Shown: one piece after another, positions 20,113 through 29,678 of the stretch | How positions within the stretch are numbered: the first letter of the stretch is position 1 | Layout: each line of letters begins with the position of its first letter | DNA from: Thermochromatium tepidum ATCC 43061 | GTDB lineage: Bacteria; Pseudomonadota; Gammaproteobacteria; Chromatiales; Chromatiaceae | DNA length: 64,000 bases | Assembly: GCF_009664085.1 (NCBI RefSeq) | Contig: NZ_CP039268.1 | Location: 1,163,501-1,227,500 of the forward strand | Reading direction: 5' to 3' | Notes under the pieces: generated by a model | What the model saw: only the letters and a program-made list of their open reading frames with translations | Databases searched by the model: none | Told to the model about the DNA's origin: nothing | Program-made: the position numbers and the translations under genes

Positions 20113-20991
20113 ATGTCACTCACAGACCGGCTCTTCATCGCCCTGCAACACCTGATCCCCCAGCGCTGGCTCTCCGAACGCCTGTACTGGCTGGCGCGCG
20201 TCCGGTGGCGACCGTTCAAGCGGCTGATCATCCGAAACTTCGCGCAGATCTATCGCATCGACATGCGTTTGGCGCTGGAACCGGACCTAGACGCCTATCC
20301 ACACTTCAATGCCTTCTTCACCCGCGCGCTCCGTCCCGATGCCCGCCCGCTCGACCCGGACCCGGCGGCCATCCTCTGTCCGGTCGATGGTGCCATCAGT
20401 CAGATCGGGACCATCGAGGCCGGGCGGCTGATCCAGGCCAAGGGGCGTCACTATCGCGTCGAGTCGCTGCTTGCGCTCGCACCCGGCGAGCCCCATCCCT
20501 TCGAGGGCGGGCGTTTCGCAACCCTGTATCTCTCGCCGCGTGACTACCATCGTATCCACATGCCGCTTGGTGGGCGGCTCGATCAAATGGTCCATGTGCC
20601 GGGCACGCTCTTTAGCGTTAACGCCATCACGTCCGCGGGTGTATCCGACCTGTTTGCGCGCAACGAGCGTCTGATCTGCCGCTTCGAGACCGCAGCCGGT
20701 CCCATGGCGCTGATCCTGGTCGGCGCGATCTTCGTCGGCGGCCTCGAGACGGTCTGGGCCGGTGAGGTCACGCCGCCGCATTCGGGCTTAGAGCCCCGGC
20801 GCTGGGACTATGCCGTCGACGAGCAATGTATCCACCTGGAACGCGGTGAGGAGATGGGACGCTTCAATCTCGGCTCGACCGTGATCCTGCTGCTGCCCGA
20901 TCAGACCGAGTGGGAACCTGGACTGGTGCCCGGCATCGGGGTCCAGTTTGGCCAGCGGCTCGGGAGATGGCGCCCGGCAGACCCTGGCTGA
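20113..20991 (+). CDS. psd: Phosphatidylserine decarboxylase
   Basis: This 292-residue proenzyme converts phosphatidylserine to phosphatidylethanolamine at the inner membrane. The self-cleavage motif LGST places the pyruvoyl-forming Ser at S255, leaving a short alpha chain of about 38 residues. The DGAISQIG and YLSPRDYHRIHMP segments are diagnostic. ATG 20113 was chosen because it begins the conserved N-terminus (MSLTDRLF); the frame opens earlier at 19999 without homology. Length fits the type I bacterial enzyme. Confidence 0.95.
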   Translation: MSLTDRLFIALQHLIPQRWLSERLYWLARVRWRPFKRLIIRNFAQIYRIDMRLALEPDLDAYPHFNAFFTRALRPDARPLDPDPAAILCPVDGAISQIGTIEAGRLIQAKGRHYRVESLLALAPGEPHPFEGGRFATLYLSPRDYHRIHMPLGGRLDQMVHVPGTLFSVNAITSAGVSDLFARNERLICRFETAAGPMALILVGAIFVGGLETVWAGEVTPPHSGLEPRRWDYAVDEQCIHLERGEEMGRFNLGSTVILLLPDQTEWEPGLVPGIGVQFGQRLGRWRPADPG

Positions 20992-21113
20992 ACCAAAGGT
21001 GACTGAAGGCGTTTCTATCACCCGTCCAAGACTGGCGAGGCTTGATCGCGCTGGATGGATCGCGGATCCTTAATGCACAGCCTTGAACCCAGCACGACCT
21101 TAAGGAGGGCCCC

Positions 21114-21704
21114 ATGACCCCAATCGTCCCCCGAATCCTGATTGCCGCCAGCCTGTATCTCCTGACCAGCTCGATGCCAGTCCTGGCCTCAGCCGATGAC
21201 CCCTTGACCGAAGAGGCCAAACAGATCATCAAGGAATTCTCCGGGCAATTACAGTCCGAACTTAAGGCGGCGATCGAGAGCGGCGGCCCCGTCGGGGCGA
21301 TCTCAGTCTGCAAGGATCGCTCGCCCGCCATTGCCGCCGAGCTGTCCGAAGCCAGCGGCTGGGAGGTTGGGCGTGTCAGCCTCAAGACGCGCAACACGAA
21401 ACTTGGCACACCGGACGCCTGGGAGACCCGGGTGCTCGAATCCTTCAAGGCCCGTCTGGCCGAGGGCCAACCCGCCGAGACCCTGAGCCAGGCCGAGGTG
21501 GTCGAGGACGATCAGGGACGGAGGACCTTCCGTTTCATGAAGGCGATCCCAACCCAGGAGGTCTGTCTGGCCTGTCATGGCAAGACCATCGCGGCACCGG
21601 TCGCTCAAGCGCTCGATGAGCACTATCCGAACGACCGCGCACGCGGCTTCGAGGTTGGCGACATCCGCGGGGCCTTTACCCTATCCAAGCCGCTGACCGA
21701 GTAA
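21114..21704 (+). CDS. DUF3365/Tll0287-like periplasmic c-type haem protein
   Basis: The 196-residue protein starts behind a strong AAGGAGG. It has a Sec signal peptide (about residues 1-26, ending VLASA) and a single c-haem site CLACH (C151, C154, H155). The overall pattern, with an EFSGQLQSELKAA helix, VCKDRSPAIA and a RTFRFMKAIP strand before the haem, matches DUF3365 (Tll0287-like) domains, which occur alone or as redox sensor domains. It probably acts as a periplasmic haem sensor or electron carrier; a partner is not evident. Confidence 0.8.
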   Translation: MTPIVPRILIAASLYLLTSSMPVLASADDPLTEEAKQIIKEFSGQLQSELKAAIESGGPVGAISVCKDRSPAIAAELSEASGWEVGRVSLKTRNTKLGTPDAWETRVLESFKARLAEGQPAETLSQAEVVEDDQGRRTFRFMKAIPTQEVCLACHGKTIAAPVAQALDEHYPNDRARGFEVGDIRGAFTLSKPLTE

Positions 21705-21794
21705 AAGGGCGCTTGCAATAGCTCCAACGAGGCGGTCACCTGTGGCGACCGGCGATCGGGGGCGCCTGATCCTTGATGCAAAGAGGGGGGAGAG

Positions 21795-22376
21795 ATGTCA
21801 GGGGCAAGATTCGACATCCTGTTCGACGGCACACTCAAACCGGGCGCCGATCCGCGTCTGGCGCGCGAGCGGCTCCAGGCGGCCTTCAAGCTGGACGCCA
21901 CAGGTATCGAGCGTCTTTTCAAGGGCCAACGGCTTACCGTCAAGCGCAACGCGGACGCCGCTACCGCGGCCCGCTACAAGCGCATCTTCGAGGAGGCCGG
22001 TGCCATCGTCACCCTAAGGGCGGTTGAGGTTGCCGCGTCCACTCAATCTCCGTCACCTCCTACAAAGCCTCCTTTGGTCGCAGATCCCGAAGCCGGTGTC
22101 ACGCCCAAGGTCACCACGCTTAAGACCGACACTGAGGCGGTCGCGAATCTCACTGCCGAGGGCGGCTTTGAGTTCCTCGAAGAGCCGCCCCAGGTTAGGC
22201 CGCCGGACCTCGATCTCAGCCATCTGAGCCTGGTCAACGGCTCGGATTGGAGTCTGGCCGACTGCGACCGGCCACCTGAGCCGGTGCATATCCCCGACAT
22301 CAGTCATCTGCGTCTCGACGAGATCGAGACGCCCCCGGATGACAACGAGCCGACTGGACACAATCCCGCCCCATGA
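21795..22376 (+). CDS. Uncharacterised protein with conserved N-terminal FDG-type domain
   Basis: This 193-residue protein is preceded by GGGGGGAG. Residues 1-75 (ARFDILFDGTLKPGADP, then IERLFKGQRLTVKRNAD) form a small alpha/beta unit. I have seen it at the N-terminus of several gammaproteobacterial proteins, but I cannot name it. The rest is Pro/Thr-rich and acidic with short LDLSHLSL and DISHLRLDE repeats, likely disordered. No signal peptide or membrane segment is visible. It overlaps the next gene by 4 bp (ATGA), so the two are probably co-translated. Confidence 0.75.
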   Translation: MSGARFDILFDGTLKPGADPRLARERLQAAFKLDATGIERLFKGQRLTVKRNADAATAARYKRIFEEAGAIVTLRAVEVAASTQSPSPPTKPPLVADPEAGVTPKVTTLKTDTEAVANLTAEGGFEFLEEPPQVRPPDLDLSHLSLVNGSDWSLADCDRPPEPVHIPDISHLRLDEIETPPDDNEPTGHNPAP

Positions 22377-23575
22377 GCACAGATTTCGACCACATTGTCA
22401 TCGGCGCTGGTATTAGCGGACTGGGTGCCGCACATTTCTCAGCCCGCCGCGGTTTGAGCACCCTGGTGCTCGAGGCGAGCGACCGCATCGGCGGCTGCAT
22501 CAATAGCCAGACCTTTCCGGCGCTCGGTGGTTTCTGGACCGAGGCCGGTGGGCACACCTGCTTCAATAGCTATGGCAATCTGCTGTCCATCCTCGATGAT
22601 CTGGGGCTGACCACCCAGGTCCAGCCCAAGCTCAGGGTCGGCTATAGGCTTTGGAAGGACGGTCGACGCCGCTTTATCCTCTCGGCCATCCATCCCTTCG
22701 AAGCGCTAGGCTCGCTGCCCAGGCTGGTCAAGGAACCCAAGGAGGGGCGCAGCGTGCGCGACTACTACAGCGCCGTCCTCGGTCGGCGCAATTATCGCGA
22801 TCTACTCCAGCACGCCTTCCAGGCCGTGATCTGCCAGCCGGCAGACGACTACCCGGCCGAGGCGCTGTTTCGGCGCAAACCGCGCCGCAAGGACGTCATC
22901 AAGGCCTTCACCTTCGCCGACGGGCTTTCGGCCATCCCGAACGCCCTCGTCGCCCAGGGGACATTTGAGGTCCGCACCGGGCAGCGGATCGAGCAGATCG
23001 CAACCGAGGGTGAAGGGTTTAAGGTCCGACTCCAGGATGGCACCGCGATCAGGAGCGCCCATCTGACCCTGGCCGTGCCGCCTGATGTCGCAGCTATGCT
23101 GATCCCGGCTGTTTTTGCCCGGGCGCGTGCCCTGGTCGCTGGCATCGGGATGGCCGAGATCGAGACCCTGGTGCTGGTCTTCCGGCAGGACGCCCTGAAC
23201 CTGCCGCCGCTCGCCGGTCTGATCGCGGTCGAGGACGCCTTCTATTCCGCCGTCTCGCGTGACTTTTTGCCCGACGCCCAGTATCGCGGCTTTGCCTTCC
23301 ACTTCCGCCCCGGCGTACTTGATCCGGAATCCCAGGTCAGATGTGCCTGCCAGGCCCTGGGTGTCACCCCGGACCGGATCGCCGCCCAGTCGCGTGTCCA
23401 CAATCGTCTGCCGGCGCTGCGCCAGGGTCATTTCAGACTGGTCGAGCAGCTCGATGCCGCGCTCGCCGGCACCCGTCTGGCCCTGACCGGCAACTGGTTC
23501 CTCGGCGTCTCGATGGAAGACGCCCTGACCCGCAGTCATAGCGAGCACGTCCGACTGTTCGGCGCCCGCACCTGA
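22373..23575 (+). CDS. FAD-dependent amine/protoporphyrinogen oxidase-like oxidoreductase
   Basis: The 400-residue flavoprotein opens with the dinucleotide fold IVIGAGISGLGAA and the EASDRIGGCI motif of the flavin amine oxidase superfamily (HemY, phytoene desaturase, monoamine oxidase). The C-terminal FAD signature is LALTGNWFLGVSMEDAL. It resembles HemY-like proteins most but is shorter than HemY (about 450-470), so the substrate is open. It is co-translated with the unknown gene upstream and precedes creA by 27 bp. Confidence 0.82.
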   Translation: MSTDFDHIVIGAGISGLGAAHFSARRGLSTLVLEASDRIGGCINSQTFPALGGFWTEAGGHTCFNSYGNLLSILDDLGLTTQVQPKLRVGYRLWKDGRRRFILSAIHPFEALGSLPRLVKEPKEGRSVRDYYSAVLGRRNYRDLLQHAFQAVICQPADDYPAEALFRRKPRRKDVIKAFTFADGLSAIPNALVAQGTFEVRTGQRIEQIATEGEGFKVRLQDGTAIRSAHLTLAVPPDVAAMLIPAVFARARALVAGIGMAEIETLVLVFRQDALNLPPLAGLIAVEDAFYSAVSRDFLPDAQYRGFAFHFRPGVLDPESQVRCACQALGVTPDRIAAQSRVHNRLPALRQGHFRLVEQLDAALAGTRLALTGNWFLGVSMEDALTRSHSEHVRLFGART

Positions 23576-23602
23576 AGACACCCCACACCCGGAGAACCCA
23601 GC

Positions 23603-24097
23603 ATGCAATCTATACTGCTCGTGCCGCTCTTGATCGGCGCTTTCTTCGGCCTGGCCCACGCCGAGGAGATCGGAAGTGTCTCGACCAAGTTCAAATGGAT
23701 GGGCCCAAACGACAAGATCGTCGTCGAGGTCTTCCAAGACGAGGCGATCCCCGGGGTGGTCTGTTATCTGAGCCGGGCCAAGACCGGCGGTGTCTCGGGG
23801 GCCGTCGGGGTGGCCGAGGACACCTCGGACGCCTCGATCGAATGTACCCAGATCGGCCCCATCGCCCTGCCTGATGACATCCGGTCGGGCAAACGCAACG
23901 GCGAACCGGTGTTTAAGAAACGCACCTCGCTCCTGTTCAAGACCCTGCAGGTGGTGCGTTTCTACGATGGACCCCGCAACGCCCTGGTCTATCTGACCTA
24001 CAGCGACCGCCTCATCGAAGGCTCGCCTAAAAACAGCGTCTCGGCGGTGGTCATTCAGCCGTGGAAGGGGGATCCCGCCCAGCCGGCGGGGGAGTGA
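23603..24097 (+). CDS. creA: CreA family protein
   Basis: The 164-residue protein has a signal peptide (to about residue 20, ending AHA) and matches CreA throughout: [51 protein letters not shown]. coli CreA is 157 residues and lies with creBCD, but its function is not known; here there is no creBC. Two cysteines, in VCYL and IECT, could form a disulphide in the periplasm. Confidence 0.92.
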   Translation: MQSILLVPLLIGAFFGLAHAEEIGSVSTKFKWMGPNDKIVVEVFQDEAIPGVVCYLSRAKTGGVSGAVGVAEDTSDASIECTQIGPIALPDDIRSGKRNGEPVFKKRTSLLFKTLQVVRFYDGPRNALVYLTYSDRLIEGSPKNSVSAVVIQPWKGDPAQPAGE

Positions 24098-24170
24098 GGG
24101 GCACTGCAACTGTGATGCAGACAACCGACCCAGAGACGCGGTCTGCTTGAGCCAATTGAAAATCCGTTCC

Positions 24171-24210
24171 TTGACATCCTCCCCGGCCTTCAGGCCAGGG
24201 AGGATGTCAA
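24171..24210. terminator. Long TTCA-loop hairpin after creA
   Basis: Two 18-nt arms with one mismatch flank a TTCA loop, with outer arms TTGACATCCTCCC and GGGAGGATGTCAA. It lies between convergent genes (creA and the broken EAL gene), so it may act as a bidirectional terminator. No poly-T tract follows, and the loop is the same as in the hairpins near 18.5 kb. An IS200/IS605-type palindrome is an equal possibility. Confidence 0.5.
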
Positions 24211-24577
24211 CCCCTCTTGTCTTTCGCCTAAGAAGGGAATGCGCACACAATTCGGTCAAGCGCCCCGCCTTGGCTGTCTCCCGGCACGAGGACTGATGGC
24301 GCGCTTCGGGCCTGGCAGGTGCTCAGTGTCGGGTAAAGAATTCATCGATGAAACCGGGGCGTGCGATGGCATAGCCCTGGACATGATCGATGCCAAGCTC
24401 ACGCATTAGGCTCAGGGTTTCGGCGTTTTCCACGAACTCGGCCACCGTCTGCTTACCCATAAAGTGGGCGATTTCGTTGAAGGAACGCACGATCACCTGA
24501 TCATGGGGATTATTGACGATATCCTTGATGAAAGAGCCATCGATCTTGAGGTAATCGATCGGCAGGTGCTTAAGATA

Positions 24578-24585
24578 GCCGTAAG
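24578..24585 (+). repeat. Target site duplication, left copy (GCCGTAAG)
   Basis: The 8-bp GCCGTAAG directly borders the IS66-type element. The identical copy is at 26134-26141. Eight base pairs is the duplication length made by IS66-family transposases. Confidence 0.95.
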
Positions 24586-26133
24586 GTAACTGTTCAGGTG
24601 CCCCGGGGAAGCTACCCCGAGAAATTTGGCTGAGGGGTGTTGCCCTTGAACACTTGGATGAGGGATTGGAAGAGGTCGAAGTGCTGCTTCTGCAGGGTGG
24701 CGAGGTAGGAGCGGATGATGCAGAAGGCCTGTGCGCCTTCGGTGGTGCGGAAGCAACCGGCGATCTTGTGCTTGACCTTGGGCATGCGGATCGCTTGTTC
24801 GGCAAGGTTGTTACTGAACGGAACGCGTGGATCGGTCGTGAAGCGCAGGACATCGTCGGCATGATCACGCAATCGTCGGTAGAGATTGAACGGCACGCTT
24901 TGCGCCGTGCGCCCGCGTCTGCCGCTGGCGGGTTTCTCTGGATTGGCGGCGGCCGCTTCAGCAAGGATCGCCTCGTAGTGAGTGCGGATCGCCTGGATGC
25001 GCAGAGCCGTCAGCGGCTGGCCATGGGCGGCCACCGTTTCATGGTGGGCAGAGACCAACAAATCGATCATGCGCTTGGCCCACGCTTGTCCGCATTCCTC
25101 ATGGACGAAGGTCAATTCACGCAGATGATGGGCGTTGCACAGCGCATGGGTGCAGGTCAGTTCCCGATACGAGGCCCAGCCGTCATGAACCAGCGTTCCC
25201 TTGAGCCGATACAGCAGACCGAAGTCCTCAAACGCCGCCTTGCCGCGCTTGGCATGCAGACCCAGCCAGGTCAGGGTGTCGGTCACCGCGGTGTGCAGCC
25301 AGTTGAGCTTGCCTGCCACGCGAAAGCCAGACTCGTCGGCGCCCGCGACATCCGCCTGAGCGACCGCATCCGCGATCCGCGCGACCGTCGGAGCCAACCG
25401 CTCACTCGCCTCCCCGATCATGGCCTGAACCGTGCCGGTCGAGATCGGCACACCATACAGGTCTGCAAGGACGTTGGCGGTGCGCGCCACGGGCAGCATG
25501 TGGTGCTGCGTCAGATAGACCGCCTGCGCCTTGACGCCGGGGCCATATTGAACCGGGGCCGTGACCTCGGGCGGGAATTCGCTGCGGTGCAGTTTGCCGC
25601 AGGTGCAGCGCAGCGCGTGAATCCGGTGCTCGGTCACTTCCATTGTCACCGGCGGCAGATCGAAGACCTGGCGGATTTCGGTCGTGGCCTGCCCCGTGAG
25701 CGATTCGCCGCAGACGTCGCATACCTCGGGCAGTGGATGATCCACCACGTGATCGGGCTGCGCCACTTGCTTGAGCGTCGAACCGGAATGACCCGGCTGA
25801 CCGCCAGGCGGTCGGCTTCCCTGCTTGCGCATCGACTTCGTCTTCTTCAAGCCTTCGGCCGAGGATGGAATGCTCGAGTTGCGGCTGTTCTTCGCCATCT
25901 GCCCGCGCAGATGGGCGACTTCCCCCTGCAGCCGGGTCACTTCCGCTGTCAGCCGGACGACTTCCTGGCGCAACGCGGTGACCCAATCCCACAGCGCATG
26001 AATGAGTGCGTCTTTCTCCGCGTGCGTCAGGCCAGCAAGATCGGGCAGTCTTTCCATGCCGCTTATTGTCAGCTGTCCTTCCCGTTCTTAAACCCGGATC
26101 AGAGACTCTTTTATGGGGAACCTGAACAGTTAC
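24586..26133 (-). mobile_element. IS66-family insertion sequence, single-transposase type (1548 bp)
   Basis: The element is bounded by terminal inverted repeats GTAACTGTTCAGGTGCCCC (24586-24604) and the complement of its partner at 26115-26133, which match at 18 of 19 positions. It is flanked by perfect 8-bp duplications. It holds one gene, the IS66 transposase, and no tnpA/tnpB accessory genes, as in the ISBst12-like subgroup. The intact ends, frame and duplication indicate a recent insertion. Confidence 0.95.
24612..26057 (-). CDS. IS66 family transposase (TnpC type)
   Basis: The 481-residue transposase begins with a coiled coil (about residues 25-60, leucine heptads), followed by the basic KNSRNSSIPSS segment. 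A zinc-finger-like region follows (CDVCG...CTCGK), then the DDE catalytic core. DDE candidates are in GADESGF, LVHDGWASY and NNLAEQAIR, with the C-terminal IS66 signature near FFRTTEGA-like CFRTTEGAQAF. All catalytic landmarks are present, so it is probably active. It is read in the same direction as the gene it interrupts, but in another frame. Confidence 0.95.
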   Translation of the reverse strand: MERLPDLAGLTHAEKDALIHALWDWVTALRQEVVRLTAEVTRLQGEVAHLRGQMAKNSRNSSIPSSAEGLKKTKSMRKQGSRPPGGQPGHSGSTLKQVAQPDHVVDHPLPEVCDVCGESLTGQATTEIRQVFDLPPVTMEVTEHRIHALRCTCGKLHRSEFPPEVTAPVQYGPGVKAQAVYLTQHHMLPVARTANVLADLYGVPISTGTVQAMIGEASERLAPTVARIADAVAQADVAGADESGFRVAGKLNWLHTAVTDTLTWLGLHAKRGKAAFEDFGLLYRLKGTLVHDGWASYRELTCTHALCNAHHLRELTFVHEECGQAWAKRMIDLLVSAHHETVAAHGQPLTALRIQAIRTHYEAILAEAAAANPEKPASGRRGRTAQSVPFNLYRRLRDHADDVLRFTTDPRVPFSNNLAEQAIRMPKVKHKIAGCFRTTEGAQAFCIIRSYLATLQKQHFDLFQSLIQVFKGNTPQPNFSG

Positions 26134-26141
26134 GCCGTAAG
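26134..26141 (+). repeat. Target site duplication, right copy (GCCGTAAG)
   Basis: This is the second copy of the 8-bp target. Joining the flanks through a single copy recreates the uninterrupted EAL reading frame (GLSSYGYLKHL). Confidence 0.95.
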
Positions 26142-29100
26142 ACGAGAGCCCAACACCAAAGTCGTCGAGATAGATCGGGCAGCCCAGTGCCCTGAGGTGC
26201 TCGAGGTTGGCTGCCGCGCGTTTGAGATCGGTGATGGCCGCGGTCTCGGTCACCTCGAATCCCAGCCGCCTGGGGGGGATCGCCCAGTGTTCCAGACGCT
26301 GGCTGACCCAGGCGACGAAGTCGGCCTCACCAATGGTCTGACCCGAGACATTGACGGCCACGCTGCCGAGTGGCCCCTCCAGCCCAGGGTGTGCGTTGAG
26401 CCAGCGCAATGTGGTCTCGATGACCTGGCGATCCAGTATCTGCATCATGTTCAGGGCCTCGGCGGCGGCGATGAAGTCGCCAAGCGGGAGGGGACGATGC
26501 CGTTCATCATAGACGCTGAGCAGGATCTCCGAATGATGCGCGACCGGCTCTTGGCCATCCTCGAGCTCGGTCAGCGCGGCGATGATCTGAAAGCGTAGCC
26601 GTATCCGCCCCGAGCGGATGGCCTCTGCGGTCTGGGCGCAGATCCGCATCTGTTCCAGTTGTTTGTGGATGACTGGGTCCTCATCACGAAAGAGGATCAC
26701 CCGGTCACCCCCCTGACGTTGGGCGGCCAGGCAGGCCAGGTTCGCCGTCGAGAGATAGTGTTCTGGCGGCTGCCGTCGGTCCTCGATGAGGCTAAACCCC
26801 AGGCTCCAGGATAGGCCCTGGGTAACCGACTGGATCTGGATTGGGATCGCGTTCAGGCTCAGGCGCAGGCGCTCGCCCAAGCCCCGGGCCTCGTCGTGAT
26901 CCCGAATCCCGATCAGGACGCCGAAGCGACCATTGCCGAGAGAGGCCAGACACTGGTTGTGGGCAAGGTGCAGGCGCAACTGGTCCGCGGCGTACTTGAG
27001 GATCTGCTCCCCGGTGTCCGATCCATACTGGAAGGTCAGGATGGCGAGGCGGTCGAGCTCCAGGATCCCCAGGGCATAGGGCTGGACATTGGGGTCGGCT
27101 TGGGTGAGGACCCTGATCAGGGCGAGTTTGAGCTGACGCTGACTCGCAAGCCCCGTCAGGGGATCGGGAAGGTCATGCTCATGGATCTGAGACTCCATGC
27201 GCTCCAGGGCGGCGGTGGTGGCACGCTGTACGCTTCCTGTGGGCGGCGGGCGGTCGATGACGAGGCGTTGGCGCAGGAGCCTGCGGGCCAGGCGGCTGCG
27301 ACGCAGACTGGTTAGGCGCTTGCCCAGGGGATCGCTGAGGCCAAGACGCGACCCATCCGGGCTGCGCCAGATCAGACAGAGCGCCATTGGACCAGCGCGT
27401 TCCTGAGTCCAGAGCAGGGTGCCGATCGGTAGGGCATCGATGCGGGCGATTGCCGCGTTCCAGTCTGCCTCGGCGATCGTCTCATCGACCGTGTCCGGCC
27501 CATCCTCAGGGTCGGGTAGGAGCGGCCTGAAGGGCTGATGGAGCCCGGGGGCGACCTGACCGGCACGCACCTGTTTAAGCGCCTGATGGACGCGCTCGGT
27601 CAGCTCGGCGTGCTCCTCGGCCGTCAGGCCCGCGGCGCCCAATCCATCGAGGATCTCCTCGAGGAGGACCTCCTGGCGACTCAACTCAATGGCGCCCCGA
27701 TGCGCCAGGGCCTCGCCACCGGTGTCGAGATGCAGTTGCCAGAGCGTGCGCCAGTGACGACGCCAACGCGGACTGTCCACACCTGCGGTGATACCGACCA
27801 TCTCGAGGAGGCTGCGCCAGCCGCGATCGAGGATCTCGGTGACTACTGGGTGGATGTATAGGCCATCCAGAAGGCTGTTGATCCGCTGACGAACCCCTTC
27901 CCGGGCCTGGCGATGACGCTCGCGGATATTGCAGAGCGAGATCCAGTGCGCGTGATTTGTGCGACTCAGGTGCTCAAGGTGCGCCTTGAGCCCCCGCATC
28001 TGTTCGCTGAGCACCTCCAGGGCCGGGAGATCGCCCGGTTCGGTCGCCACCAGACGCTCGACCAGCTGTTCGAATTCTTGCTGACGCTCGGGGTCGTCGC
28101 GGGCCCCATTGGGAAGCAGGCGCGCGAGTTGCTCGACTTGATCGAGCAGGACCGTCAATGGATGTCGCTCATCGAGGAGTGCGCCCGGATGCGTCAAGGC
28201 CATGGAGAGCAGATGCGCTGGGATACGCTCCAGTACGGTCTTGAGCGTCTTCGGTGTGGATTGGTCGCTCAGGATCTCGGTGATGAGACGATCGGTCAGG
28301 TCGACGCGCCCCTGGGTCCAAGGGAGGTCGAGTCGCCCGCTATCCAGGGGGGGATGCTGTACCCCGTGCTGGATGGGCGCGGGTCTGGATGGCTGGAGGG
28401 CCTGAGCGCGCAGGGCGTCGAACAGTTCACGCACTCGGAGATCCTGTGGTGCCGGGGTCGGCTCGGCTGGCAGGGGTCCCGGCGCCCGCTGGTCTGGCAT
28501 CGGGTTGGGTCTGGCGGGCGACTGGGGTGTGGTGGTCGGCTCGGGTGGCGCGGGCGGTTCCGGGGTCAGATCCGAGGGCGGGACGAATCCATCCCCGGGG
28601 TCGGCGCTGGGTCCGACCTCGGGGTGTGGCGCCTGTAAGGTCTGGACCCCAGGCTTGGACGCGGTCAATCCGAGATGGGACCAGTCGAGAGAGAGTGCGC
28701 GATAGAACGCCGCGAGTGCATCGGCGATCCGATGCCCGCCGCTCCGCAGACCGATGCGCAGGATCGTGTCGCTGACGCCGACTTGACCCAGGAGTCCCTC
28801 CAGCACATCGAGTAGGCGTTCGGGTTCGATCGGCCAGAGTGGCTGGCCCGATAATGGCGTGGCCTGTGAACGCAGCATGCCCAGGAGTTCGCTCAGTTCC
28901 TGTTCCAACCGGGTGCTGAGCTCGGACTTCACCAGCCAGTTCTCGAACACCTCCTGATCGAGGAGCGCGAGCTCGATCCGCCCTTTATTTTGATCATGGG
29001 GATCCGGGGTCGGTGTGGGGGCGACGAGGGATTCTTGGATGACCTCATGCACCTGAGACGCCAGGCGTCCCGACTGGAGGGCCTGGATGAGCAGGCCGGC

Positions 29101-29678
29101 CTCGCTGGCGGCGAGTGACCGATGCACGTCGGACTCGGCATGCTCGCTGTATTCCAAGAGCGCTTCGAGTAGATGCCCGATCCACTGATCGAAGATCTCG
29201 GGCAAGCGCTCCTTGCTTAGGGCACGCAGCAACCCGAGTGCCTGGTGGTCGAGTTGATTCCGGTGTTCGTCTATGGCCGTTGTGGCCGCCTGATGAATGA
29301 AGCGACCCAGCCGGTCAGCCGTGTCCTCGAGCAGGGTCGTGAAGCGCAGTCCGAGTCCATACGGCGTTGTGCGCACGACCTCTGCCAGTGCGCCCGCCGC
29401 TCGAGGGTCATCAGGTAGGGCGATGTCCAGGCGGTAGGCTTGGCTTGGTCGCAGATCGTCAGAGATCTGGTCAGAGGCGAGCTCAAGAAAGAGTCCCCCG
29501 GCACAGATGTCACGGACCCGTCCATGAATCACTTGGCCCTGGGGGTGCCTGAGTTCGGCAGCGAGATCGACACGGTAGCGGGCGTTGACTCGGCGCTCGC
29601 GGCCATATCCCTGAGAGATTGCCATGGATGCATTCCGAATGAGCGAGATGAGCGAAGTGATCCACCGAGCGGATCGAG

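Larger units (their letters stand above)
24323..29625 (-). pseudogene. PilZ-GGDEF-EAL c-di-GMP protein gene, interrupted by IS66
   Basis: Removing the IS and one target copy restores a frame of 1249 codons starting at ATG 29625. It has PilZ-like residues 8-115, a long helical region, a Pro-rich linker near 345-395, a GGDEF domain near 820-985 and an EAL domain near 1000-1240. The GGDEF signature is degenerate (GNGRF), so cyclase activity is unlikely. The EAL domain keeps EIL, NVSG, EVTE, DDFG, then LKIDG and AEFVE after the break, so it was probably a phosphodiesterase. The insertion falls after codon 1164, inside DDFGVGLSSYG, and cuts off the catalytic Lys and last Glu. The 5' part stays open into the IS for about 243 foreign codons. 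It lies 53 bp downstream of bphO. Confidence 0.9.

Noticed and set aside
25402-29625. Single 1407-codon minus-strand frame as an intact gene
   Set aside because: Its last 243 or so codons lie inside the IS66 element out of frame with the transposase; the natural 3' end is at 24323-24577.
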